Source: FEN-1297 sp021817845
GTDB lineage: Bacteria > Bacteroidota > Ignavibacteria > Ignavibacteriales > Ignavibacteriaceae
DNA: 64,000 nucleotides
Reading direction: 5' to 3'
Assembly: GCA_021817845.1 (NCBI GenBank)
Contig: JAKAFW010000009.1
Span: 1-64,000 of the forward strand
Both the position numbers and the translations under genes were made by a program. Position 1 is the first letter of the stretch; the number at the start of each line of letters is the position of its first letter. The notes beneath the pieces were generated by a model. The model saw only the letters and a list, made by a program, of their open reading frames with translations, searched no databases and had not been told where the DNA came from. Positions 29,395 through 37,300 of the stretch are shown here, piece after piece.

Positions 29395-30063
29395 ATGGGT
29401 GACACATTAGAAAGATTAATGAATTGCGTAGAATTAGGAAAGATTAATAAGGTATCTCCATTCCCACCTTCTCTCAGTGGTCAAGACGGAGCCGACGAAC
29501 TCTGTAAATTGGCTTTGGATGAAGGCATAAACCCTCAAGTAATACTCAATCAAGCATTGATACCGGGTATGTCGAGAATCGGTGAGAAATTTTCTCAAGG
29601 CAAGGCATTTGTTCCTGAAATGTTAATCTCAGCCAAGGCAATGACTGCTGCTATGCAACACCTCAAACCATTCTTTGCTACTGGAGAAATAAAACGGAAC
29701 GGTGTATTTGTGATCGGGACTGTAATGGGTGACTTGCACGATATCGGGAAAAATATTGTTTCAATGACAATAGAAGGTGCCGGATGGGAAGTAATTGATC
29801 TTGGAGTTGATGTAAAGCCCGAAAAGTTTATGGAGGCAATAGATAAATATCCTGATTGTGTTGTAGGAGTATCGGCTCTTTTGACAACAACGATGGCGAA
29901 TATGGAAGTAGTAGTAAAAGAAATAAAGAGTAAATATGCTGATAAAGTAATTTTGGTTGGGGGTGCTCCATTATCTCAAGATTTTTGTAATAAAATAGGT
30001 GCAAGTTTTTATTCTCCAGACCCACAAGGTGCTGTTGAATTCCTCAAGAAGGTTGCGGCATAA
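29395..30063 (+). CDS. Corrinoid (B12-binding) methyl-carrier protein
   Basis: 222 residues, cytoplasmic. Residues about 1-98 are the four-helix cap (LDEGINPQVILNQALIPGMS, GKAFVPEMLISAKAM), and 103-222 the Rossmann-type B12 domain. The lower-ligand signature DxHxxG is GDLHDIGKN with His115, followed by GVSALLTTTM and a GGAPLSQDFCNKIGASFYSPD loop that cradles the nucleotide tail. Length and order match MtbC/MtgC/MttC-type proteins, which carry the methyl group as methyl-Co(III) between two methyltransferases. It leads a same-strand group with its reactivator (20 bp downstream) and two methyltransferases, so it is most likely the shuttle of that system and not part of a full-length MetH. A good AGGAAG ribosome site precedes it. 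Confidence 0.92.
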   Translation: MGDTLERLMNCVELGKINKVSPFPPSLSGQDGADELCKLALDEGINPQVILNQALIPGMSRIGEKFSQGKAFVPEMLISAKAMTAAMQHLKPFFATGEIKRNGVFVIGTVMGDLHDIGKNIVSMTIEGAGWEVIDLGVDVKPEKFMEAIDKYPDCVVGVSALLTTTMANMEVVVKEIKSKYADKVILVGGAPLSQDFCNKIGASFYSPDPQGAVEFLKKVAA

Positions 30064-30082
30064 TCCACCTATAGGATAGATT

Positions 30083-30778
30083 ATGAACATCAAGAAATTT
30101 TCATTTAAGTACAACGAATTGGATATTAAAAGAAATTCTTTGGTAAAGACAATGGGCTATTCTAAAGAATCACTACCTCCGATGTTAAATGATGAAATTG
30201 ACGAAGTATTGGGAAATGGCAATGAGCTATTTGATATTGAAGGAGGATATAGAATAACTGAATCTATCAACTTAGATAAAAGTAATTTCAATATTCTTCT
30301 TGATAATGTTGCATTTGATATTCACAAGGTGATTTTTCAGCAAATAAAAAAATCAAATAGCATAGCAATTTTTGCTTGTACGGCAGGCAAAAAAATAACA
30401 GATATATCAAAAGAGATCATGAAAGATGGAGATTTGCTTAAAGGTTATGTGTATGACTTATTTGGTTCGATAGTGGTTGAAAGTGCTATGGATATTATTC
30501 AAGATTCTCTCCAAAAAGAGATGGCAGCATTAGGTTTAAAAATAACAAACCGTTTTAGTCCGGGCTATTGTGGTTGGGAAGTAGCCGAACAGAAAAAACT
30601 TTTTAGTTTAATGCCCGAACATTTTTGCGGCATTGAGTTAACGGATTCATGCCTGATGCAGCCGACAAAATCTGTTAGTGGGATTATCGGGATAGGAGAA
30701 TCAGTAAAATTTAACGGTTATACATGTAATATATGCGATGCTTCGAACTGTTTGTATAAAAATTTGAAATATCAATAA
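30083..30778 (+). CDS. MetH-activation-domain protein (reductive reactivation of cob(II)alamin)
   Basis: 231 residues. The C-terminal two thirds match the activation domain of cobalamin-dependent methionine synthase: RFSPGYCGW (Arg157-Trp165, where MetH has the SAM-binding R..GY) and a PTKSVSGIIGIG loop (194-205). The protein stands alone, without the other MetH domains. It ends in CNICDASNC (Cys215, Cys218, Cys223), which with Cys163 could ligate an iron-sulfur cluster; that is inference. In methionine synthase this domain holds SAM for reductive methylation of inactive Co(II). Here the role would be to rescue the corrinoid protein encoded 20 bp upstream, replacing an ATP-dependent RamA/RACo activator, none of which is seen in the window. 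Confidence 0.85.
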   Translation: MNIKKFSFKYNELDIKRNSLVKTMGYSKESLPPMLNDEIDEVLGNGNELFDIEGGYRITESINLDKSNFNILLDNVAFDIHKVIFQQIKKSNSIAIFACTAGKKITDISKEIMKDGDLLKGYVYDLFGSIVVESAMDIIQDSLQKEMAALGLKITNRFSPGYCGWEVAEQKKLFSLMPEHFCGIELTDSCLMQPTKSVSGIIGIGESVKFNGYTCNICDASNCLYKNLKYQ

Positions 30779-30907
30779 TTGTAATTTATCCATAAAAGAC
30801 TAATCAGCTATTGTGAAAAAATATTGATTTACAAAATATATAGGATAAAATTATCAATAATTGTAAGTCAAATATTAATTTAAAATTGAATATATAAGGA
30901 ACAAGCT

Positions 30908-32008
30908 ATGAATTCAAAGGAAAGAGTTCTTAGGGCTTTAAAGAAAAAAGAGGGTTATCCAGATAGGATTCCAATCCAATTTGATTTATGCAGACAATTA
31001 ACTGATGAGTTTGCTAGAGAAATTGGTATTAAACCTGATTATGCTGTTTCATATTACGAGGATCTTACTTATAGAATATCCGCAAATGAAATTCGCACGA
31101 AATTAGGAAGTGATGTTGTTGTGGTAGGCGGGACAGTAGCAATAGATTACGTCCCTGGAATTATCAAAGATGATATCACTCAAAATGAATTTGGCATGTA
31201 TATGAAACCTACCCCCCTATATGTTGAAGTAGTCAAATGTCCCCTTGATAATGTTGAGACAGTTGAGGATATAGAAAATTTTTGCTTTCCAAATCCTTAT
31301 GCCGCCGGACGATTTGAAAAAGCAAAAAGAGATATAGAAAAATACGGGAAAGATTATTTTGTTATCGGCGATGTGGAAATAACAATATTTGAATTGGCCT
31401 GGCATCTCACCGGTTTGGAAAAATATCTTTTAGGCATGATGTGCGAAGAACCCTGGATAGAAAAATTAAATGATAAAGTTGAGGAGTGGAGTACTGCCAT
31501 AGCATTACAATTGGTAAAAGCTGGCGTTGACGCTATTTGGTTGGGAGAAGATCTCGGTAGTCAGACATCAACACTTATCTCACCGGAGATATGGAGGAAT
31601 TTATTCAAACCACGACACAAAAGAATAATAGAAAAATTAAAACAAGAAAATCCCAATATTATTATTATACTGCACTCGGACGGTGCAGTTGCTCCATTGA
31701 TTGATGACTTTATAGAAATCGGTGTAGATGTTTATAATCCCATACAGCCGAATGTTGCAGGTTCGGACCCTCAAGAACTTAAAAATAAATATGGTGATAG
31801 GATTTGTTTCTTTGGCGGGATTGACCAGCAAAGTTTATTACCAAGCGGCGACGTCGGAAAAATATGCGAAGAAATAAGACAAAGGATGCAAATTCTTGGA
31901 AAAGATAGGGGGTACTTATTAGCCCCAGCTCATATTCTCCAAGCAGATGTATCAACCAAGACGGTAAAAGAAATGATTAAGGCTGCAATTAAATATGGTA
32001 ATTACTGA
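30908..32008 (+). CDS. UroD-family corrinoid methyltransferase (candidate substrate methyltransferase)
   Basis: 366 residues of the uroporphyrinogen decarboxylase superfamily (KERVLRALKKKEGYPDRIP start, DDLGSQ-like GEDLGSQTSTLISPEIW, FGGIDQQSLLPSGDV, LLAPAHILQADVSTKTVKEM end). Members of the MtaA/MtbA/VdmB/CmuA branches move methyl groups to or from corrinoid proteins and bind zinc through H.C. Here the matching loop is HSDG (His256, Ser257, Asp258, Gly259), without the Cys, as in many catabolic members that take methyl from methoxylated or other donors. True HemE is unlikely, as the porphyrin Arg cluster is not evident and the neighbours are methyl-transfer genes. I infer that it demethylates an unknown O- or N-methyl compound and loads the upstream corrinoid protein. 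The donor cannot be told from sequence. Confidence 0.82.
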   Translation: MNSKERVLRALKKKEGYPDRIPIQFDLCRQLTDEFAREIGIKPDYAVSYYEDLTYRISANEIRTKLGSDVVVVGGTVAIDYVPGIIKDDITQNEFGMYMKPTPLYVEVVKCPLDNVETVEDIENFCFPNPYAAGRFEKAKRDIEKYGKDYFVIGDVEITIFELAWHLTGLEKYLLGMMCEEPWIEKLNDKVEEWSTAIALQLVKAGVDAIWLGEDLGSQTSTLISPEIWRNLFKPRHKRIIEKLKQENPNIIIILHSDGAVAPLIDDFIEIGVDVYNPIQPNVAGSDPQELKNKYGDRICFFGGIDQQSLLPSGDVGKICEEIRQRMQILGKDRGYLLAPAHILQADVSTKTVKEMIKAAIKYGNY

Positions 32009-32058
32009 AAGCATTCTGTTAACAGATTCCTTATATTAAATTAACATGTGAAATTGAA

Positions 32059-32949
32059 ATGAAAAAAATCAAAGAAAGAATTCTTTCCGGTGAAATACTG
32101 ATCTCGGATGGTGCATGGGGAACGATGCTACACTCGAAGGGATTGAAAATGGGAGAATGCCCGGAGAAATGGAATATCGACCATCGTGCCGAGGTATTGG
32201 ATATAGCGAAAAGTTATGTTAGTGCGGGTGCAGATATGATTGAGACTAATAGTTTTGGCGGAAACAAATTCAAGCTGGAATATTTCGGATTGGGCCAAAA
32301 AGTTACAGAGCTGAATAAAGCAGCAGCGGAAATTTCTCGAGAAGCTGCGGGGAATAAAATTTATGTCCTTGGGTCTGTAGGACCAACCGGGAAAATTCTA
32401 ATGACCGGGGAAATAACATTAGAAGAATTATATAACTGTTTCAAAGAACAAATAGAAGCTCTTGAGTCGGGTGGCGCAGATGCGATTCTTATAGAAACAA
32501 TGTTCGACTTGGAAGAAGCGAAGTGTGGGATAAAGGCGGCTAAAGAAAATACTAAGTGTGAAGTTATATGCACAATGACATTTGATGGAAACAATGATAT
32601 AGGCTTTCACACAATGATGGGAACTACTCCCGAGGCTGCTACTGAGTCTCTTATAGAAGCTGGTGCTGATATCATCGGTACAAATTGTGGTAATGGCATC
32701 GAAAACATGGTTCGCATTGCCAAAAAAATTCGTATAGTCGATAAAAAGATTCCAATACTTATCCAGGCCAATGCTGGATTGCCGTCTATGATAAATGAAA
32801 AAGTTGTGTTTTCGGAGACACCCGACTTTATTGCAAAATGGATTTATCCATTGATAGATGTTGGGGCAAACATAATCGGGGGATGTTGTGGCACTACACC
32901 GGAACATATCCGGAAAATTGCCGGAGTAGTCAGGAATAGTAAAGGTTAG
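32059..32949 (+). CDS. Zinc homocysteine S-methyltransferase (BHMT/MetH N-domain type)
   Basis: 296 residues forming one homocysteine-methyltransferase barrel. Key marks are ISDGAWGTMLHSKGL at the start, ADMIETNSFGGNKFKLE, and the three zinc-binding cysteines Cys210 (GTNCGNG) and Cys276/Cys277 (GGCCGTTPEHI). It lacks folate-, B12- and activation domains, so it is the stand-alone equivalent of the first domain of MetH. As the last gene of the cassette it would take the methyl group from methyl-corrinoid and make methionine from homocysteine. Direct use of S-methylmethionine or betaine as donor, as in MmuM or BHMT, is the main alternative, but the adjacent corrinoid protein argues against it. 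Confidence 0.9.
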   Translation: MKKIKERILSGEILISDGAWGTMLHSKGLKMGECPEKWNIDHRAEVLDIAKSYVSAGADMIETNSFGGNKFKLEYFGLGQKVTELNKAAAEISREAAGNKIYVLGSVGPTGKILMTGEITLEELYNCFKEQIEALESGGADAILIETMFDLEEAKCGIKAAKENTKCEVICTMTFDGNNDIGFHTMMGTTPEAATESLIEAGADIIGTNCGNGIENMVRIAKKIRIVDKKIPILIQANAGLPSMINEKVVFSETPDFIAKWIYPLIDVGANIIGGCCGTTPEHIRKIAGVVRNSKG

Positions 32950-33045
32950 TTTTATGTTTAGCTGACACGTACCTATTATTTGCTATTAAAAAGAAAATGA
33001 ATAAATAAAATTTGAGTTATTGCTTCGAAAGCAATTGAGGAGGTT

Positions 33046-33099
33046 ATGTCGATAGGAAAAATTAAAATTGAGGAGTTGGAAAAAGAATTTGGTAAATAA
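33046..33099 (+). CDS. 17-residue open frame with strong ribosome site
   Basis: ATG 33046 preceded by TTGAGGAGGTT encodes MSIGKIKIEELEKEFGK and stops at 33099. The ribosome site is the best in the neighbourhood, so translation is likely if the region is transcribed, possibly as the tail of the methyl-transfer transcript. It could equally be the 5' stub of a deleted gene. No function is proposed. Confidence 0.35.
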   Translation: MSIGKIKIEELEKEFGK

Positions 33100-33149
33100 T
33101 TATAACTTTACTTATAATAACCTTTTCTGATGCAATGACTAGCATTTCT

Positions 33150-33416
33150 TTATTTATAATGAGTCCAAATTCTAATGACCTTTACGGTTTTTATATTTTC
33201 ATAGACTTGATAAACTATTCTATGCTGGATATTTATACGCCGTGAATATGACCCTTTCAAATCTCCTACTAGCTTTTCATACGGGGGTGGGTTCTGAAAT
33301 GGGTTTTTCTCTAAAATTTCTAATATGCCTAATGCCTTTTCTTTAAGACCTGCTGATTTAAGTTTTTTTGCATCACCTTGTGCTTGCTTCGTGTAGACTA
33401 TATTCCAGTTTACCAT
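33150..33416 (-). CDS. yoeB: YoeB-type mRNA endonuclease toxin
   Basis: 88 residues from ATG 33416 (MVNWNIVYTKQAQ), chosen over an upstream in-frame ATG because it overlaps the antitoxin stop in the compact ATGGTAA arrangement usual for this pair. The fold is RelE-like, and the C-terminal active-site residues of Txe/YoeB are present: Glu in YEKLVGDL, Arg in SRRINIQHRIVY and the final His-Tyr of RIWTHYK. YoeB cleaves ribosome-bound mRNA after translation arrest; here it would be held inactive by the antitoxin encoded just upstream on the same strand. Length and layout are normal. Confidence 0.88.
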   Translation of the reverse strand: MVNWNIVYTKQAQGDAKKLKSAGLKEKALGILEILEKNPFQNPPPYEKLVGDLKGSYSRRINIQHRIVYQVYENIKTVKVIRIWTHYK

Positions 33417-33652
33417 GAGAGTTTTTTTGCACATTTCTCAACAGGTGTTTTCATCCCTTTTATAATTGATTCCCTCATTCCCGGAATAGATATTAAGAAT
33501 AGCGTTTCTTGTATAGACTGCCAGTCTTCCTCCGATAATAGCACAGCATTTGTCCTCTTTCCGGAAATATGTATGGGCTCATTTGCTTCGGCAGTTTCAT
33601 CTATCAATTTATATAAATTATTCCGTGCATGCGTTACTGTCACTGTTCTCAT
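33410..33652 (-). CDS. yefM: YefM-type antitoxin
   Basis: 80 residues of the Phd/YefM family: MRTVTVTHARNNLYKLIDE is the DNA-binding N-terminus, followed by PIHISGKRTNAVLLSEEDW and a charged tail (TPVEKCAKKLSW) expected to wrap the toxin. It overlaps the toxin gene by 7 nt, allowing coupled translation. Upstream are a Bacteroidota-type promoter and two TACGTA palindromes that are likely the operator for autorepression. Confidence 0.9.
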   Translation of the reverse strand: MRTVTVTHARNNLYKLIDETAEANEPIHISGKRTNAVLLSEEDWQSIQETLFLISIPGMRESIIKGMKTPVEKCAKKLSW

Positions 33653-33671
33653 TTTTATATCCTTTTTATTA

Positions 33672-33703
33672 CAAACGTACGTAATTATGTACGTATTGTC
33701 AAT
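33672..33703 (-). promoter_or_regulatory. yefM promoter with paired TACGTA operator
   Basis: Read on the minus strand, ATTG (33703-33700) is followed after 20 nt by TACGTTTG (33679-33672), matching the Bacteroidota primary promoter (TTTG, 19-21 nt, TAnnTTTG) in all but one base of the first box. The spacer holds two self-complementary TACGTA hexamers at 33690-33695 and 33678-33683, six bases apart; the second overlaps the -7 box. In E. coli, YefM binds paired palindromes with a TGTACA core, so these hexamers are the likely counterpart and would let the toxin-antitoxin complex block its own promoter. Confidence 0.65.
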
Positions 33704-34303
33704 ATGGGAAATTCAGCCAACATCGCTTCATGACAAAACTCCCCATTTAACTTATCAAATTATTTTTCTAATCCTTCCTCATATCTTTACACCCTTATTT
33801 TACATAATATATTTCAATAAATAATTCCGGTTAGTATTTTAGTAATATTTGCTAACTGACAGGATTGTGATTTCTAATTGTATACATGGTTTTACCTGCA
33901 ATTTGAAATTATTATAAATTTTTCTAGGTCGGACGTGGCAAGTCCGTCAGGATTGCAAAGCTTCCTGCAGGTTGAATAACAAAATTATTTTCAATAAGTT
34001 CGCACCGTCATTAAAATAGAGTTTCTGAAAAATATTTTATTTTTCATTTCGATGGATCCGCTAAGGATTCGGATGAGAAATCTCTTAAAAAAGGAGATTT
34101 CTCCCTTTGCCTGCCTGCCTGCCGGTAGGCAGGGTCGAAATGGCAGAAGAAAGGAAAATTTATTTTGCAGAAGCTCTAATAAATTAAAAGTTATGCCAGT
34201 ATGCGATATCAAATCAAAAAAACTTACTTATCTCAATTCCGGTTATCTAAACAAATTCCCCGAAATATCATCATAAATTCTAAATATTCATAACAGGTGT
34301 AAA
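33704..34303 (+). other. 600-bp gene-free stretch with repeat elements
   Basis: No convincing gene. It holds a small hairpin repeat around 33930-33946 (CGGAC/GTCCG in a GTCGGACGTGGCAAGTCCGTC context) and a larger palindromic repeat at 34075-34133, described separately. Overlapping short frames on both strands that contain the peptide LPAGRQ are products of that repeat. The leader of the next gene (AACAGGTG before ATG 34304) closes the stretch. Confidence 0.6.
34075..34133. repeat. Composite palindromic intergenic repeat
   Basis: Two inverted repeats sit back to back: GAGAAATCTC/GAGATTTCTC (34075-34084 with 34094-34103) and CCTGCC/GGCAGG around a GGTA loop (34118-34123 with 34128-34133). The second is preceded by extra CTGC units (CCTGCCTGCC). 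Similar GGATGAGAAATCTC...GGTCGAAATGGCAG strings recur between genes in this bacterial group, from memory. Only one copy was noticed in this window. Confidence 0.55.
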
Positions 34304-37300
34304 ATGAAGTCAGTTAAATTGTTTTCATTCATTCTTGTATTGTTAATCCCATTTATTCTTAATGCTAAGGAAGATAAATCCGGCAAGGAAAAGGACTCAC
34401 TTAGTTCTTCTACTTTTAGCGGACTAAAATTAAGATGCATAGGTCCGGCTGTCACTTCGGGAAGAATAAGCGACTTCGCAGTTAATCCGAATGATCCTGC
34501 GGAATATTATGTGGCTTCAGCTTCGGGCGGGGTTTGGAAGACCTATAACGACGGAACAACCTGGGAACCAATCTTCGATCACGAAGGTTCTTTTTCAATC
34601 GGTTGTATTACAATGGACCCTAATAATCATCATGTTATATGGGTGGGCACGGGAGAAAATAACAGTCAGCGAAGTGTATCATACGGTGACGGAATTTATC
34701 GCTCTGACGACGGAGGAAAGTCCTGGAAGAATATGGGACTGAAAACTTCTCAGCATATCGGGAAAATCATTGTTGACCCTAAAAATTCTAATATAATATA
34801 TGCAGCTGCACAAGGTCCGCTTTGGGCTCCGGGCGGAGATAGGGGATTATACAAAACTACCGACGCCGGAAAATCATGGAAGGCTGTTTTAACTATTAGC
34901 CCTAATACCGGCGTTAGTGATTTAGTGATGGATCCTCGCGATCCTAATGTCTTGTATGCTTCTGCTTATCAACGCAGACGTCATGTTTTTACCTTGATTG
35001 ACGGCGGTCCTGAATCAGCTATTTATAAATCTACCGATGCAGGAGAAACCTGGAGCAAATTAACAAATGGAATTCCGAAAGTTGATTTGGGCAGAATCGG
35101 ACTAGCAATTTCTCCGGTCAACCCTGATGTCCTTTATACAATCATTGAGGCGGAAGGCGACAATGGCGGTATATTTCGCTCTACTGATCGAGGAGCTTCG
35201 TGGGAAAAAAGATCCGGTTATATGACTACAAGTCCGCAATACTACAATGAAATTTACTGCGATCCGAAAGACGTTGACCGCGTTTATGTTATGGATACAT
35301 TTTTACATGTGACAGACGACGGCGGAAAAACATTTAAGATGCTTGGTGAAAAAAATAAGCACGTTGACAATCATGCAATTTGGATAAATCCGAATAACAC
35401 TAATTATTATCTTGTAGGATGCGACGGCGGTGTTTACGAAAGTTTCGACCGCGGCGCTAACTGGCTTTTCAAAAGTAATCTTCCCGTTACTCAATTTTAT
35501 AATGTAGATGTTGATAACACAAAGCCGTTTTATTATGTCTACGGCGGAACTCAAGATAATAATAGTCTCGGCGGACCTTCTCAAACTATAAGCGCTTCCG
35601 GAATCGTTAATTCCGATTGGTTTGTTACAACGGGCGGTGATGGATTTGTTTCTAAGATTGATCCCGAAGATCCAAATACAATTTACGCAGAATCTCAGTA
35701 TGGAGTTCTAGTCCGCTATGATAAAAGAAACGGCGAACAAGTCGGGATTCAGCCACAACCCGGAATAGGAGAGGCTCCGTTTAGATGGAATTGGGATTCT
35801 CCTGTTATTATTAGTCAATTCAATCACAAGAAACTTTATTTCGGTGCTAATAAATTATTCGAAAGCACCGACCGCGGAGATAGCTGGAAGGAAATTAGCG
35901 GTGACCTAACCCGCCAAATTGACCGTGACAAACTTAAAGTTATGGGTAAAGTCTGGAGTGTTGACGCCGTAGAGAAAAATGCATCTACGTCTTTCTACGG
36001 AAGTATTGTATCATTAACAGAATCACCGTTGAAAGAGGGATTGATTTATACCGGCACGGATGACGGTCAAATTAGCGTTACAAATGACGATGGCAAAACA
36101 TGGGATAAGTATGTAAAATTTTCCGGCGTGCCCGATACTAGTTACGTGAGCTGCTTGCGAGCGTCAAACTTTGAGCCGAACACCGTTTATGCCGCTTTTG
36201 ATAATCATAAAAGAAATGATTTTACTCCCTATTTATTGAAAAGCAATGACGGAGGTAAAACATGGGAATCAATCGCAGGCAATCTTCCTAAGAACGGATA
36301 TGTTCATACCATTATTCAAGATTATAAAAATCCAAAATTACTTTTCGCGGGGACTGAATTCGGTTTATTCTTTACAATAGACGGAGGCAAAAAATGGGTT
36401 CAGTTAAAAGGCGGACTTCCGACTATTGCAGTAATGGATCTTGCAATTCAAAAAAGAGAAAATGATCTTGCAGTTGCTACCTTCGGACGCGGATTCTATA
36501 TTCTCGATAATTATTCACCACTTCGTGATCTTACAGCCGATTCATTGCAGAAATCAAGTATGCTTTTTCCTGTGAAGAATCCTTTGTTATATATCCCTTC
36601 GCAACCGTTAGGGGATAAAGGCAAGGCTTCGCAAGGCGCTGCCTACTTTACAGCAGACAATCCGCCTTTTGGCGCATCTTTTACTTATTACCTAAAAGAA
36701 TCAATCAAAACAAAAAAAGAATTGCGCCGCGAAGCTGAAGCAAAATTAATTAAAGAAGATAAGCCGGTTCCTTTCCCGTCTCACACAGAACTCCGCGCCG
36801 AGGATAGTGAGCCTACTCCTTATCTCTTATTTACAATTTATGATGATGCAGGAAATGTTGTCAGAAAATTAACAGCTAAAGCAGATGCAGGCATCCAAAG
36901 AATTACCTGGGATTTGCGCTATCCTTCAACTGATCCTGTAAAAGCTCCGGGTAAAGAGTTTTCAAATACAAGCAGCGGTATGCTCGTTCCTCCCGGGACT
37001 TATAGCGTTTCTCTTTCTAAATGCGTTGACGGAGTAATTACCGAGTTGAACGGTCCACAGTATTTTACGACTGAAGTCCTGGGCGCTTCTAATTTGGCTG
37101 CAGACGATAAAAATGCTCTTGCAGCTTTTCAGAAGAAAGTTTCTGAATTGAATAGAGTCGTAATGGGTGCTGTGAATGTCGCTAATAATCTTTCATTGAA
37201 AATTAAATTGATAAATACCGCTTTACAGAATACTCCAAGCACTGCTTATAGTATGATGAAACAAGCAGATTCTATTGAAGTACAAACGGCAGAAATTATC

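Noticed and set aside
30908..32008. Uroporphyrinogen decarboxylase HemE of heme synthesis
   Set aside because: No heme genes nearby, the HSDG loop and the corrinoid neighbours fit the methyltransferase branch better.
33150..33652. CRISPR or phage-defence island around the toxin-antitoxin pair
   Set aside because: No repeat-spacer array, cas gene, restriction gene or integrase was seen; a lone yefM-yoeB pair is common chromosomal content.
33378..33824. Plus-strand frame of 148 codons over the toxin-antitoxin genes
   Set aside because: It is antisense to the well-supported YefM/YoeB genes, has no ribosome site and runs through the promoter.
33991..34276. Two overlapping frames on opposite strands containing LPAGRQ
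   Set aside because: Both are translations of the palindromic intergenic repeat; neither has a start signal or family resemblance.
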